Assembly: GCA_027451165.1 (NCBI GenBank)
Contig: DAIDJX010000135.1
Location: 1 to 8,595, forward strand
Source of the DNA: Prolixibacteraceae bacterium
GTDB lineage: Bacteria; Bacteroidota; Bacteroidia; Bacteroidales; Prolixibacteraceae
DNA length: 8,595 nucleotides
Reading direction: 5' to 3'
The position numbers and the translations under genes were made by a program. Each line of letters starts with the position of its first letter. Within the stretch, counting starts at the first letter, position 1. This document shows positions 1 through 6,405 of this stretch, in pieces. The notes beneath the pieces are model-generated. The model had not been told where the DNA came from, did no database searches, and worked only from the letters and a program-made list of their open reading frames with translations.

Positions 1-2
1 AA

Positions 3-383
3 ATAAACACCATAATTCACTCGCTCCGGCTATCAGAAGCTGAACTGGAATACCAGCAAAACATTGACAAGGGTGATGAGGCCTTCCGGAATAACCAGTG
101 GGCTGTCTCGCGTTCCTGGTATAATAAGGCATTGGGACTTAAACAAAATGATGCCTATTCCAGGTCCCAGCTCTCGGAAATCCAGCTGAAGGTGAATGAA
201 CAGGCATCAGGAAACAGCTTGCTGACTTTTAACAACTACATGGAACAGGGTAAGAAAGCTTTTGATCTGAAGCAATACAACATTGCCCGTGTTTGGTATC
301 TCCGTGCAAAGGAAATTAAGCCCACTGATCCCAATGTCAACGGCAAACTGGAAGAACTCCGGAAAGTCACCGCCAATCCCTGA
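3..383 (+). CDS. C-terminal part of a TPR-repeat protein (5' end outside the window)
   Basis: The frame is open from the first bases of the window to the TGA at 381-383, giving about 126 codons of the C-terminus. Two similar units of about 44 residues are visible. The first begins IDKGDEAFRNNQWAVSRSWY (from about position 63). The second begins YMEQGKKAFDLKQYNIARVW (from about 237). Both follow the TPR pattern of helix A with G and A, then helix B with YxxAxxL-type spacing, and each ends in a K-rich linker. A TTG at 132 would give an 83-residue ORF, but the homologous first repeat lies upstream of it, so this is the tail of a longer gene rather than a small one. In Bacteroidota such tandem units are common in large envelope or scaffold proteins. 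The specific role cannot be read from this fragment. It runs convergent to ftsE with a 38-bp gap. Confidence 0.85.
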   Translation: MNTIIHSLRLSEAELEYQQNIDKGDEAFRNNQWAVSRSWYNKALGLKQNDAYSRSQLSEIQLKVNEQASGNSLLTFNNYMEQGKKAFDLKQYNIARVWYLRAKEIKPTDPNVNGKLEELRKVTANP

Positions 384-421
384 TTCTTAATTATTCTGTG
401 CAGAGATTTTCTTTAGGAAGT

Positions 422-1141
422 TTATACGCTTCGCAGCAGATCATCGAAATTGAGCTGACCCTCTGATCTGGAAGCATCTATCAGGTTGTTCCCTTCACAA
501 ACGAGGGTGCGGGTCTTATGTTTGGAAATCAGGGCATAATCGTGAGTAGCCATAACGACGGTTTTACCATCCCGGTTGAGTTGCTGCAAAATGCCCAGGA
601 TTAGTTCAGAGGTTTCAGGATCAAGATTACCGGTCGGCTCATCAGCCAGGATGATCGGCGGATCATTCAGCAGTGCCCTGCCAATCACCACCCTTTGCTG
701 TTCACCCCCGGATAAGCGGTGGGGCATTTTGTTGATTTGCTTCTCCATGCCTACCATTTCCAGCACCTGGTGTATCCTTTCCATGCAGGCTTTCTGATTC
801 TTCCAGCCGGTTGCGTTCAGAACAAAATAAAGATTATCCCTGACATTCCGGTCACCCAACAGCCTGAAATCCTGAAAAACAACACCCAGTTTCCGCCTCA
901 GCATAGGAATATCCTTTTTACGTATCGGACGGAGGGAAAAACCTGCAACCTGGCCGGATCCGCTCACCAGTGGAATCTCCGCATTCAGGGTTTTTATCAA
1001 ACTTGATTTACCGGTACCAACCCGACCGATCACATAGATAAATTCCCCCGGAAAAATTGTTAAGTTGACATTTTTCAAAATCATTTCATCCTGTTGAAAA
1101 ATATCGGCATCTGACAGCACAATGTGTGGTACGCCCTCCAT
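422..1141 (-). CDS. ftsE: Cell division ATP-binding protein FtsE
   Basis: This is an ABC ATPase of 239 residues, close to the usual FtsE length of about 220-240. FtsE works with the membrane protein FtsX to couple ATP hydrolysis at the divisome to periplasmic peptidoglycan hydrolase activation. All nucleotide-binding elements are present: Walker A GRVGTGKSS at residues 39-47 (K45), Q-loop VVFQDFRLL at 87-95 (Q90), signature LSGGEQQR at 143-150, Walker B IILADEP at 163-169 (E168), D-loop GNLD at 171-174 and switch H200. The stretch FQDFRLLGDRNVRDNL is characteristic of FtsE rather than LolD, MacB or amino-acid ABC ATPases. The frame extends upstream to a TTG at 1171, but a good promoter -7 box at 1176-1183 would place the transcript start at about that codon, so the ATG at 1141 is preferred. 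No ftsX lies downstream; the next gene is convergent. I recall ftsE and ftsX being commonly separated in Bacteroidota. Confidence 0.93.
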   Translation of the reverse strand: MEGVPHIVLSDADIFQQDEMILKNVNLTIFPGEFIYVIGRVGTGKSSLIKTLNAEIPLVSGSGQVAGFSLRPIRKKDIPMLRRKLGVVFQDFRLLGDRNVRDNLYFVLNATGWKNQKACMERIHQVLEMVGMEKQINKMPHRLSGGEQQRVVIGRALLNDPPIILADEPTGNLDPETSELILGILQQLNRDGKTVVMATHDYALISKHKTRTLVCEGNNLIDASRSEGQLNFDDLLRSV

Positions 1142-1175
1142 ATCAGCTAATTTTTTACGAAAGTAAGGCAAACTT

Positions 1176-1183
1176 CAAAACTA
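1176..1183 (-). promoter_or_regulatory. Predicted ftsE promoter, Bacteroidota -7 box
   Basis: On the minus strand the sequence reads TAGTTTTG, a perfect match to the TAnnTTTG -7 consensus of the Bacteroidota housekeeping sigma factor. The -33 region is weak: a TTTG lies only 15 nt upstream, and at the more usual 19-nt spacing there is TTTC. The expected transcript start is about 1168-1170, giving a leader of roughly 28 nt before the ATG at 1141. Confidence 0.6.
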
Positions 1184-1265
1184 TCAACGGAATCAAACCA
1201 AAGAAACTAACACTTTTCTGTTGAGAATTATTTTAAATAATCAGGTGGACAACTGCCGATTTATC

Positions 1266-1343
1266 TATATTTCGGATTTCGGATTTGAGATTTCGGATTT
1301 ATGAGATTTCGGATTTATGAGATTTCGGATTTAGCTGATACCA
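1266..1343. repeat. Intergenic ATTTCGGATTT repeat element, copy A (tandem form)
   Basis: Five copies of the 11-mer ATTTCGGATTT occur at 1269-1279, 1276-1286 (overlapping the first), 1290-1300, 1306-1316 and 1322-1332. The last three form an uninterrupted 16-bp tandem array with unit GAGATTTCGGATTTAT at 1287-1302, 1303-1318 and 1319-1334; the third unit ends in G. Positions 1266-1301 are identical over 36 bp to 8387-8422 after gyrB. The sequence CTGATACCA at 1335-1343 also recurs at 8485-8493, on the downstream side of copy B. The element sits between the divergent ftsE and TPR-gene promoters. It has no coding content and no inverted arm here. Confidence 0.9.
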
Positions 1344-1381
1344 AAATATAAACGCAAACATTACGTTTAAGATACTGAATA

Positions 1382-1389
1382 TAGTTTTG
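1382..1389 (+). promoter_or_regulatory. Predicted promoter of the TPR/beta-barrel operon, -7 box
   Basis: TAGTTTTG matches the Bacteroidota TAnnTTTG -7 consensus exactly. It lies 20 nt before the ATG at 1410, so the transcript would start near 1396 with a leader of about 14 nt. No convincing TTTG -33 box is seen at 19-21 nt upstream; the sequence there is around ACATTACG. The same eight bases serve the divergent ftsE promoter. Confidence 0.6.
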
Positions 1390-1409
1390 CCATAATAAAC
1401 ACCACTTGG

Positions 1410-4400
1410 ATGAATACAAAAAGAGTTCTGGTATTGTTCATGGGACTGGCCTTCATTGCCTCAGGTTTAAAGGCCCAGGAAACCCGTTATTTCACTGACA
1501 TTCAAAAGGAAATTGCCCTCGGAAAGGAGCTTTTCAAAGGTGCTAAATACAATGCGGCTTACAGACAGTTTGAAAAAGTGAGGGAAATGGCGGATGAGAA
1601 ATCGGAGATCTCCTCCGAAGCTTATTATTACATGGCCTTGTCGGCATTGCGCTCGGAACATGTGACCGGTGATAAAATGCTGAACAATTTCATCAGGGAT
1701 TATGCCGACAGTCCTTATTGTAATTATGCCCGGTTTTACCTGGGTGAGTTTCAATATGATAAAAAGCGATACCAGCAGTCCCTGAAAACCCTCGGCGCCA
1801 TTGAAAGAGATGGGCTGGCAGAGGCCGACCGGGTGAAATGCGGGTATATGATGGGCTACAGTTACCTGATGACCAATGAACTCGACCTGGCGCTCAATGA
1901 ATTCATGATGATCAAGGAAAAGAATCATATTCTCGCCCGTCCGGCGTTGTATTATTATTCACATATCAACTACCTGAAGAGCAACTACGATGTGGCGTTA
2001 GACGGGTTCCGGAGATTGGAGAAAGATCCGAATTTTAACAAAATCATTCCCATCTACGTCAGCAATATTTATTACAAACAGGAGCGGTATCAGGAAGTGG
2101 TGGATTACATCGTTCCCATAATCAACGAAGTGGAAGAAGGCTATAAACCGGAACTGGCCAAGATCACCGGAAGTTCCTATTTTTATCTCCGCAGGTACAA
2201 GGATGCCATCCAGTTCCTGGAATATTACCACGAAAGCAAAGGGCAGAAATCAAGGGAAGACAATTATATCATGGGTTTTTCCTATTACAACACCGGAAAT
2301 ATTGAAAAATCAATTCCCTTTCTGGAAAAAGCGGCAACAGGTAACGACCAGCTTGCCCAGAACAGCTATTACCACCTCGCAGACGCCTATATTAAAACCA
2401 ACCAGAAAGAAAAGGCAAGGATCGCCTTCGAATCTGCTTCGGAAATCAATGCTGATGCAGGAATTAAGGAAGATGCGCTTTTCAACTATGCCCGTCTGAC
2501 CTACGAACTCTCCTATTCTCCCTTTAATGAAACCATCAAGGCTTTCGACCGTTATATCACGGAATACCCGAATTCTTCCAGAAATACAGCGGCTTACCAG
2601 TACCTGGTGGAGGTTTTCATGGTCACGAAAAACTACAGGGATGCTATTGCCTCCATTGAAAAAATCAGGAACAGAACTCCGGAACTGAACAAGGCCTATC
2701 AACGGGTAACTTATTACAGAGGTGTTGAACTTTTCAACAACCAATCGTATGACCAGGCCATCGGTCTGTTTGACATTTCCCTGCAAAACAATTACAACCA
2801 GTCGGTTACAGCAGCCGCCCGCTTCTGGAAAGCGGAATCGCTCTACCGTACCGGCAACTACAACGCAGCGATCACCGGCTTTGAGCAATTCCTCCAAACC
2901 CAGGGCGCATCGTCGCTTCCTGAATTTTATGAAGCCTATTACAGTCTGGGCTATGCCTACTTCAAACTCGAAAATTATGCCAATTCCGGAACAGCTTTCC
3001 GGAAATACCTGGATGCCAATGAAGGAAAGCGAAGCAAGAAAATTGCCGATGTATACAACCGGCTGGGTGATACCTGGTTTGTAGCCCGCCAGTACAATGA
3101 AGCTGCTTCAACTTACCAGAAAGCTTTTACCCTGAAGGTGTACGATGCAGACTATGCCCTGTATCAAATGGCCTTTTGCAGCGGGTTGCTCAGGAACCAA
3201 TCAGGAAAAATAACACAACTGACCAGCCTGATAACCTCTTATCCACAATCGGCCTACCTCGATGATGCCTATTATGAACTGGGCAGAACCTACGAGCAGG
3301 AAAAGAGATTTGCCGATGCCCGCAGACAATACCAGGCTATTCTGGATAAATTCAGGGAAAGCGCCTATTACCCGAAGGCTTTGTTGCAGATGGGACTGAT
3401 CCACTACAACCTCGAAGATTATCAGAATTCATTGAAATACTATCAGCAAGTGGCAGAGAATTACCCCGGAACACAGGAAGCCCAATCAGCCATGTTGGGT
3501 ATCAAGAATTGCTATGTGGAAATGAACAATGTGGATGGGTATTTTGCTTATGCCAACAAAACGGGTAAAACCACCCTCGTTACTTCTTCGGAACAGGATT
3601 CACTCACCTATCAGGCAGCCGAAAGACAATTCATGTCAGGAAGCCCGAACGCCATCAGCCAGTTGCAAAGATACCTGCAGCAATACCCCAATGGCAGTTT
3701 TACCCTGAATGCCCATTTCTACCTGGCGGAAGCCTTGTATGACCAGCGGAAATTCCCTGAATCATTGGACCACTACCTCTTCGTTTGCCGGCAGCCAGTC
3801 AATGAATTCAGTGAAACGGCGCTCGACAAGGCCTCTGACATGCTTTTTGCCAACGGCAAATATGCAGAGGCATTTGATCTTTATGTTCTCCTCGAAAATG
3901 CCGGAAACGCACAAAACAAAATCAGGGCGATCACCGGCAAAATGCGGTGTGCCTTCAAACTTGAAAAATACAGGGAAGCCATCGACGAGGCAGCCAGGCT
4001 GAAGAAAACAGAAAAGGTAACTGAAGCATTGGCCAGGGAAGCAGCTTATATCAGCGGTAAATCCAATTATCAGCTTAAACAGTACGATATGGCACTGTTT
4101 GGCATTAAAGAAGCTGCAGTTGAGACAAAAACTGCCCAGGGGGCAGAATCCAAATACCTGCTGGCTGATATTTACTTCAGGCAACAAAACCTGGTTTCCG
4201 CAGAAAAGGAAATTATGGATTTCATTGAAAAGGGCACTTCCTTCCAGTTCTGGCTGGCAAAGAGCTTTATTCTGCTTTCCGATATTTATGTGGCAAAGAA
4301 AGATGATTTCCAGGCCCGTCATACGTTAAAAAGTCTGATCGAGAATTACACGGTACAAAATGATGGTATCCTGGATGAAGCAAAGTCCCGGCTTGCAGCC

Positions 4401-4475
4401 ATTGATGCCCGTGATAAAAAGGATGCTGCACCCCTCCAGGAGAATTTCATGCAAATCAAGTTAAATCAACAGTAA
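1410..4475 (+). CDS. Large secreted TPR-repeat protein (1021 aa)
   Basis: The protein starts with a Sec signal peptide: basic NTKR, a hydrophobic core at residues 6-19, and likely cleavage after LKA (residue 22). There is no lipobox cysteine, so it should be a soluble periplasmic or surface-exposed protein rather than a lipoprotein. The remainder is almost entirely a TPR solenoid of about two dozen helix pairs. Clear examples are DAYYELGRTYEQEKRFADAR, EAYYSLGYAYFKLENYANSG and NAHFYLAEALYDQRKFPESL. Several units end in YP before the next helix, as in BamD/YbgF-type envelope TPR proteins. A short polar tail (about 1000-1021) follows. No enzymatic domain is visible. It is the first gene of a pair: 11 nt separate its TAA from the next ATG, which starts an outer-membrane barrel. 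This suggests a periplasmic scaffold or chaperone-like role for that partner (inferred). The ATG at 1410 is supported by the signal peptide and the promoter 20 nt upstream; no Shine-Dalgarno is present. The specific function is unknown. Confidence 0.9.
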   Translation: MNTKRVLVLFMGLAFIASGLKAQETRYFTDIQKEIALGKELFKGAKYNAAYRQFEKVREMADEKSEISSEAYYYMALSALRSEHVTGDKMLNNFIRDYADSPYCNYARFYLGEFQYDKKRYQQSLKTLGAIERDGLAEADRVKCGYMMGYSYLMTNELDLALNEFMMIKEKNHILARPALYYYSHINYLKSNYDVALDGFRRLEKDPNFNKIIPIYVSNIYYKQERYQEVVDYIVPIINEVEEGYKPELAKITGSSYFYLRRYKDAIQFLEYYHESKGQKSREDNYIMGFSYYNTGNIEKSIPFLEKAATGNDQLAQNSYYHLADAYIKTNQKEKARIAFESASEINADAGIKEDALFNYARLTYELSYSPFNETIKAFDRYITEYPNSSRNTAAYQYLVEVFMVTKNYRDAIASIEKIRNRTPELNKAYQRVTYYRGVELFNNQSYDQAIGLFDISLQNNYNQSVTAAARFWKAESLYRTGNYNAAITGFEQFLQTQGASSLPEFYEAYYSLGYAYFKLENYANSGTAFRKYLDANEGKRSKKIADVYNRLGDTWFVARQYNEAASTYQKAFTLKVYDADYALYQMAFCSGLLRNQSGKITQLTSLITSYPQSAYLDDAYYELGRTYEQEKRFADARRQYQAILDKFRESAYYPKALLQMGLIHYNLEDYQNSLKYYQQVAENYPGTQEAQSAMLGIKNCYVEMNNVDGYFAYANKTGKTTLVTSSEQDSLTYQAAERQFMSGSPNAISQLQRYLQQYPNGSFTLNAHFYLAEALYDQRKFPESLDHYLFVCRQPVNEFSETALDKASDMLFANGKYAEAFDLYVLLENAGNAQNKIRAITGKMRCAFKLEKYREAIDEAARLKKTEKVTEALAREAAYISGKSNYQLKQYDMALFGIKEAAVETKTAQGAESKYLLADIYFRQQNLVSAEKEIMDFIEKGTSFQFWLAKSFILLSDIYVAKKDDFQARHTLKSLIENYTVQNDGILDEAKSRLAAIDARDKKDAAPLQENFMQIKLNQQ

Positions 4476-4486
4476 TCCACGTCAAC

Positions 4487-6316
4487 ATGATAACCAGATA
4501 TTGCCAAAGATCACTTTCAGCATTCATCATTGCCCTGGGAATTTCCACGGTGGCAGTTGCACAAACTGATAGCATCCGACGGGAGGTAGAAGTTGTCAAA
4601 GCTTTCGCCCCGACTGTAAAAGACGCAGATAAAATCAATGATTCACCGGTCATCAAAGACGAAGTTTTCAAAAAACCCGACTTCAATTACTCGATCGACA
4701 GTCGTCCTGTTTTTTCCAAATTACCGGTGAAAGACCTGCAGGCTGCCACCATAGTCGGGAAACCTGCCGAAAAGCCGGGATACGGCCTTATCAGGGCAGG
4801 TGCCGGAAACTACAACAGACCCTACGGCGAAATTTTCTTCAACAATCCAACCGGTAAAAATACCATCTTCGGATTGCATGGCCGGCACCTTTCCTCCTAC
4901 AGCAAACTCAACCTGAAAGGCGGCGACCGGGTAAAAACCCCCTTTTCTGAAAATGAAGCAGAAATGTTCCTGAAATACATGTTCCGCAAATCCACCCTCT
5001 CCGTGAATCTCGGAGTTGATCACGACGGTTTCCGCTACTACGGATACCCCGGGACGGATTCCATCCCTCTATACATTAATCCCAAGCCGGAACAGTCCGT
5101 GAAGTACGGATACCTCCAGGGGGCTTCCCAAACCTTTACCAAAGGAGGAATCAATATCAACCTTCAGAATGTCTATGCGGCCAAGGATGATCCTTCGGCT
5201 GGTTTTAACTTTCAATATTTCAGGTTTGGCACCAAGACCGGACAGCGGGAAGACTACCTGAAATTTGAAATGAACATGAACCGTCCGAGAGATTTCATTT
5301 CCCTCCTGGTGGATGCCGGCGTGGAATATTCCAATACAACCAATATCTATGCGAATATTTTTGAAGTATTGCCAGTTCTGACCAACCGCGGACAAACCTG
5401 GTTGTTTTTCAAACCGGCTATTTACCTTGGAAATGAAACCATCAACCTCAAAGCAGGTTTTAAATCATGGGTGGTGGCCGGCCTTGTCGATAAGGCCCAG
5501 TTTAAGATTTCCCCGAACATCAGGTTCAACTTTGCGCCGGTCAAGGAGATCATCAATGTCTTTGCCGGGGCTGACGGAGATTACCATCACAACCACTACT
5601 TCGCTGTGGCCTATCAGAATCCATTCGTGATTCCTACGCTTACGGTGAACAACCACCATGAGAAATACAGAATTTACGGAGGTTTCGACGGACGGATTTC
5701 ATCCAAAACCAACTTCAAGCTGCAGATTGATTATTCGGCCTTTAATAACCACCCATTTTATTACCTTCAAGGATTCCGGCTGCAGGTACATGGGATCAAT
5801 CCTCCTCCCACTTATACCGACAACACTTTCCGGGTAATGTACGACGATATGAATACCCTGAAATTCAACGGGGAGATCACCCATTATGTAGGTAGCAAAT
5901 TCAACCTTTTGCTCAGTACCAATATCTACAAATACACAATGACCAATCTTACCACCCCGTGGCATCTGCCAAAATGGGATGCCAATCTGTCGGTCAACTA
6001 TGCAGTTACCGACCGTTTTTCAGTCGCTGCTGATTTTTATGCGATCGGGAAAAGGGAGGGCCTTGTAATGCAAACAAATACCCTCTGGAATCCTTCCATC
6101 ACCTGGGAAACACTCCAGCTTTCCTCTTCCGTTGTGGGACAGAATTATATCCTGGATACAGCGGTGGATCTGAATATCAGGGGAAATTATGACATATCCA
6201 GAAGGTTCGCCGTTTTTGCCCAGCTAAACAATTTCGGTTTCCAAAAATATGAGCGCTGGTTGGGTTACCCCGTCCAAAGCTTTAACTTTCTGGGCGGAAT
6301 CAGCTTCTCTTTCTGA
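4487..6316 (+). CDS. Outer-membrane beta-barrel protein, TonB-dependent-receptor-like but without a plug domain (609 aa)
   Basis: A signal peptide with core AFIIALGISTVAVA is followed by a likely cleavage AVA|Q after residue 25. Residues 26-97 form a polar linker containing REVEVVKAFAPTV (about 32-44), which resembles the TonB-box region of TonB-dependent receptors. From about residue 98 onward the sequence alternates polar and hydrophobic or aromatic residues, with Gly/Asn/Asp turns, as in transmembrane beta-strands. The last 32 residues include KYERWLGYPVQSFNFLGG and end in FSF. This is very close to the final hairpin of TonB-dependent receptors, and the terminal Phe fits BAM recognition. 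The stretch between signal peptide and barrel (about 70 residues) is too short for a plug of about 110-130 residues. The role is therefore uncertain: a transporter pore, a porin, or an assembly or export partner of the upstream TPR protein. No Shine-Dalgarno is seen before the ATG; translation is probably coupled to the upstream gene. An intrinsic terminator follows 20 nt after the TGA. Confidence 0.85.
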   Translation: MITRYCQRSLSAFIIALGISTVAVAQTDSIRREVEVVKAFAPTVKDADKINDSPVIKDEVFKKPDFNYSIDSRPVFSKLPVKDLQAATIVGKPAEKPGYGLIRAGAGNYNRPYGEIFFNNPTGKNTIFGLHGRHLSSYSKLNLKGGDRVKTPFSENEAEMFLKYMFRKSTLSVNLGVDHDGFRYYGYPGTDSIPLYINPKPEQSVKYGYLQGASQTFTKGGININLQNVYAAKDDPSAGFNFQYFRFGTKTGQREDYLKFEMNMNRPRDFISLLVDAGVEYSNTTNIYANIFEVLPVLTNRGQTWLFFKPAIYLGNETINLKAGFKSWVVAGLVDKAQFKISPNIRFNFAPVKEIINVFAGADGDYHHNHYFAVAYQNPFVIPTLTVNNHHEKYRIYGGFDGRISSKTNFKLQIDYSAFNNHPFYYLQGFRLQVHGINPPPTYTDNTFRVMYDDMNTLKFNGEITHYVGSKFNLLLSTNIYKYTMTNLTTPWHLPKWDANLSVNYAVTDRFSVAADFYAIGKREGLVMQTNTLWNPSITWETLQLSSSVVGQNYILDTAVDLNIRGNYDISRRFAVFAQLNNFGFQKYERWLGYPVQSFNFLGGISFSF

Positions 6317-6335
6317 ATTAAGAATTCAATAACTG

Positions 6336-6371
6336 ATTGCCGTTGGTCTCAACCAACGGCAATTTTTTTTT
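6336..6371 (+). terminator. Rho-independent terminator of the TPR/beta-barrel operon
   Basis: A perfect 12-bp inverted repeat, ATTGCCGTTGGT at 6336-6347 and ACCAACGGCAAT at 6352-6363, encloses a four-base loop CTCA. Nine consecutive T residues (6363-6371) follow on the plus strand. This is a textbook intrinsic terminator, 20 nt beyond the stop codon at 6316. There is no A-tract on the left side, so it should work mainly in the plus direction. Confidence 0.95.
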
Positions 6372-6380
6372 AGATTTTGT

Positions 6381-6388
6381 TATCTTTG
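6381..6388 (+). promoter_or_regulatory. Predicted gyrB promoter, -7 box
   Basis: TATCTTTG matches the TAnnTTTG consensus. It lies 18 nt upstream of the ATG at 6406, giving a predicted leader of about 11 nt (start near 6395). A -33 element would fall at about 6357-6362, within the right arm of the preceding terminator hairpin, and no TTTG is found there. The box supports the ATG at 6406 as the gyrB start. Confidence 0.6.
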
Positions 6389-6405
6389 CTGACTTATATT
6401 TTAAT

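Noticed and set aside
132..383. Independent 83-residue small protein
   Set aside because: The frame stays open to the left edge and includes another TPR unit upstream of the TTG at 132, so it is the end of a longer gene.
384..421. Bidirectional terminator between the convergent TPR fragment and ftsE
   Set aside because: Only a 4-bp stem (TCTG/CAGA) with a two-base loop could be found, with no T-tract; not enough to call.
1266..1334. Possible CRISPR-like array
   Set aside because: The repeated unit is 11-16 bp and directly tandem, with no spacers of constant length, and no cas gene is nearby.
2310..2897. 195-codon open frame antisense to the TPR gene, and a similar 186-codon one at 3762-4322
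   Set aside because: Both mirror well-formed TPR coding sequence on the plus strand and have no family-like sequence, so they are treated as shadow frames.
1410..4475. Assignment of the TPR protein to the type IX secretion/gliding protein SprE (PorW)
   Set aside because: SprE/PorW is a lipoprotein; this signal peptide has no lipobox cysteine and the neighbours are not T9SS genes.
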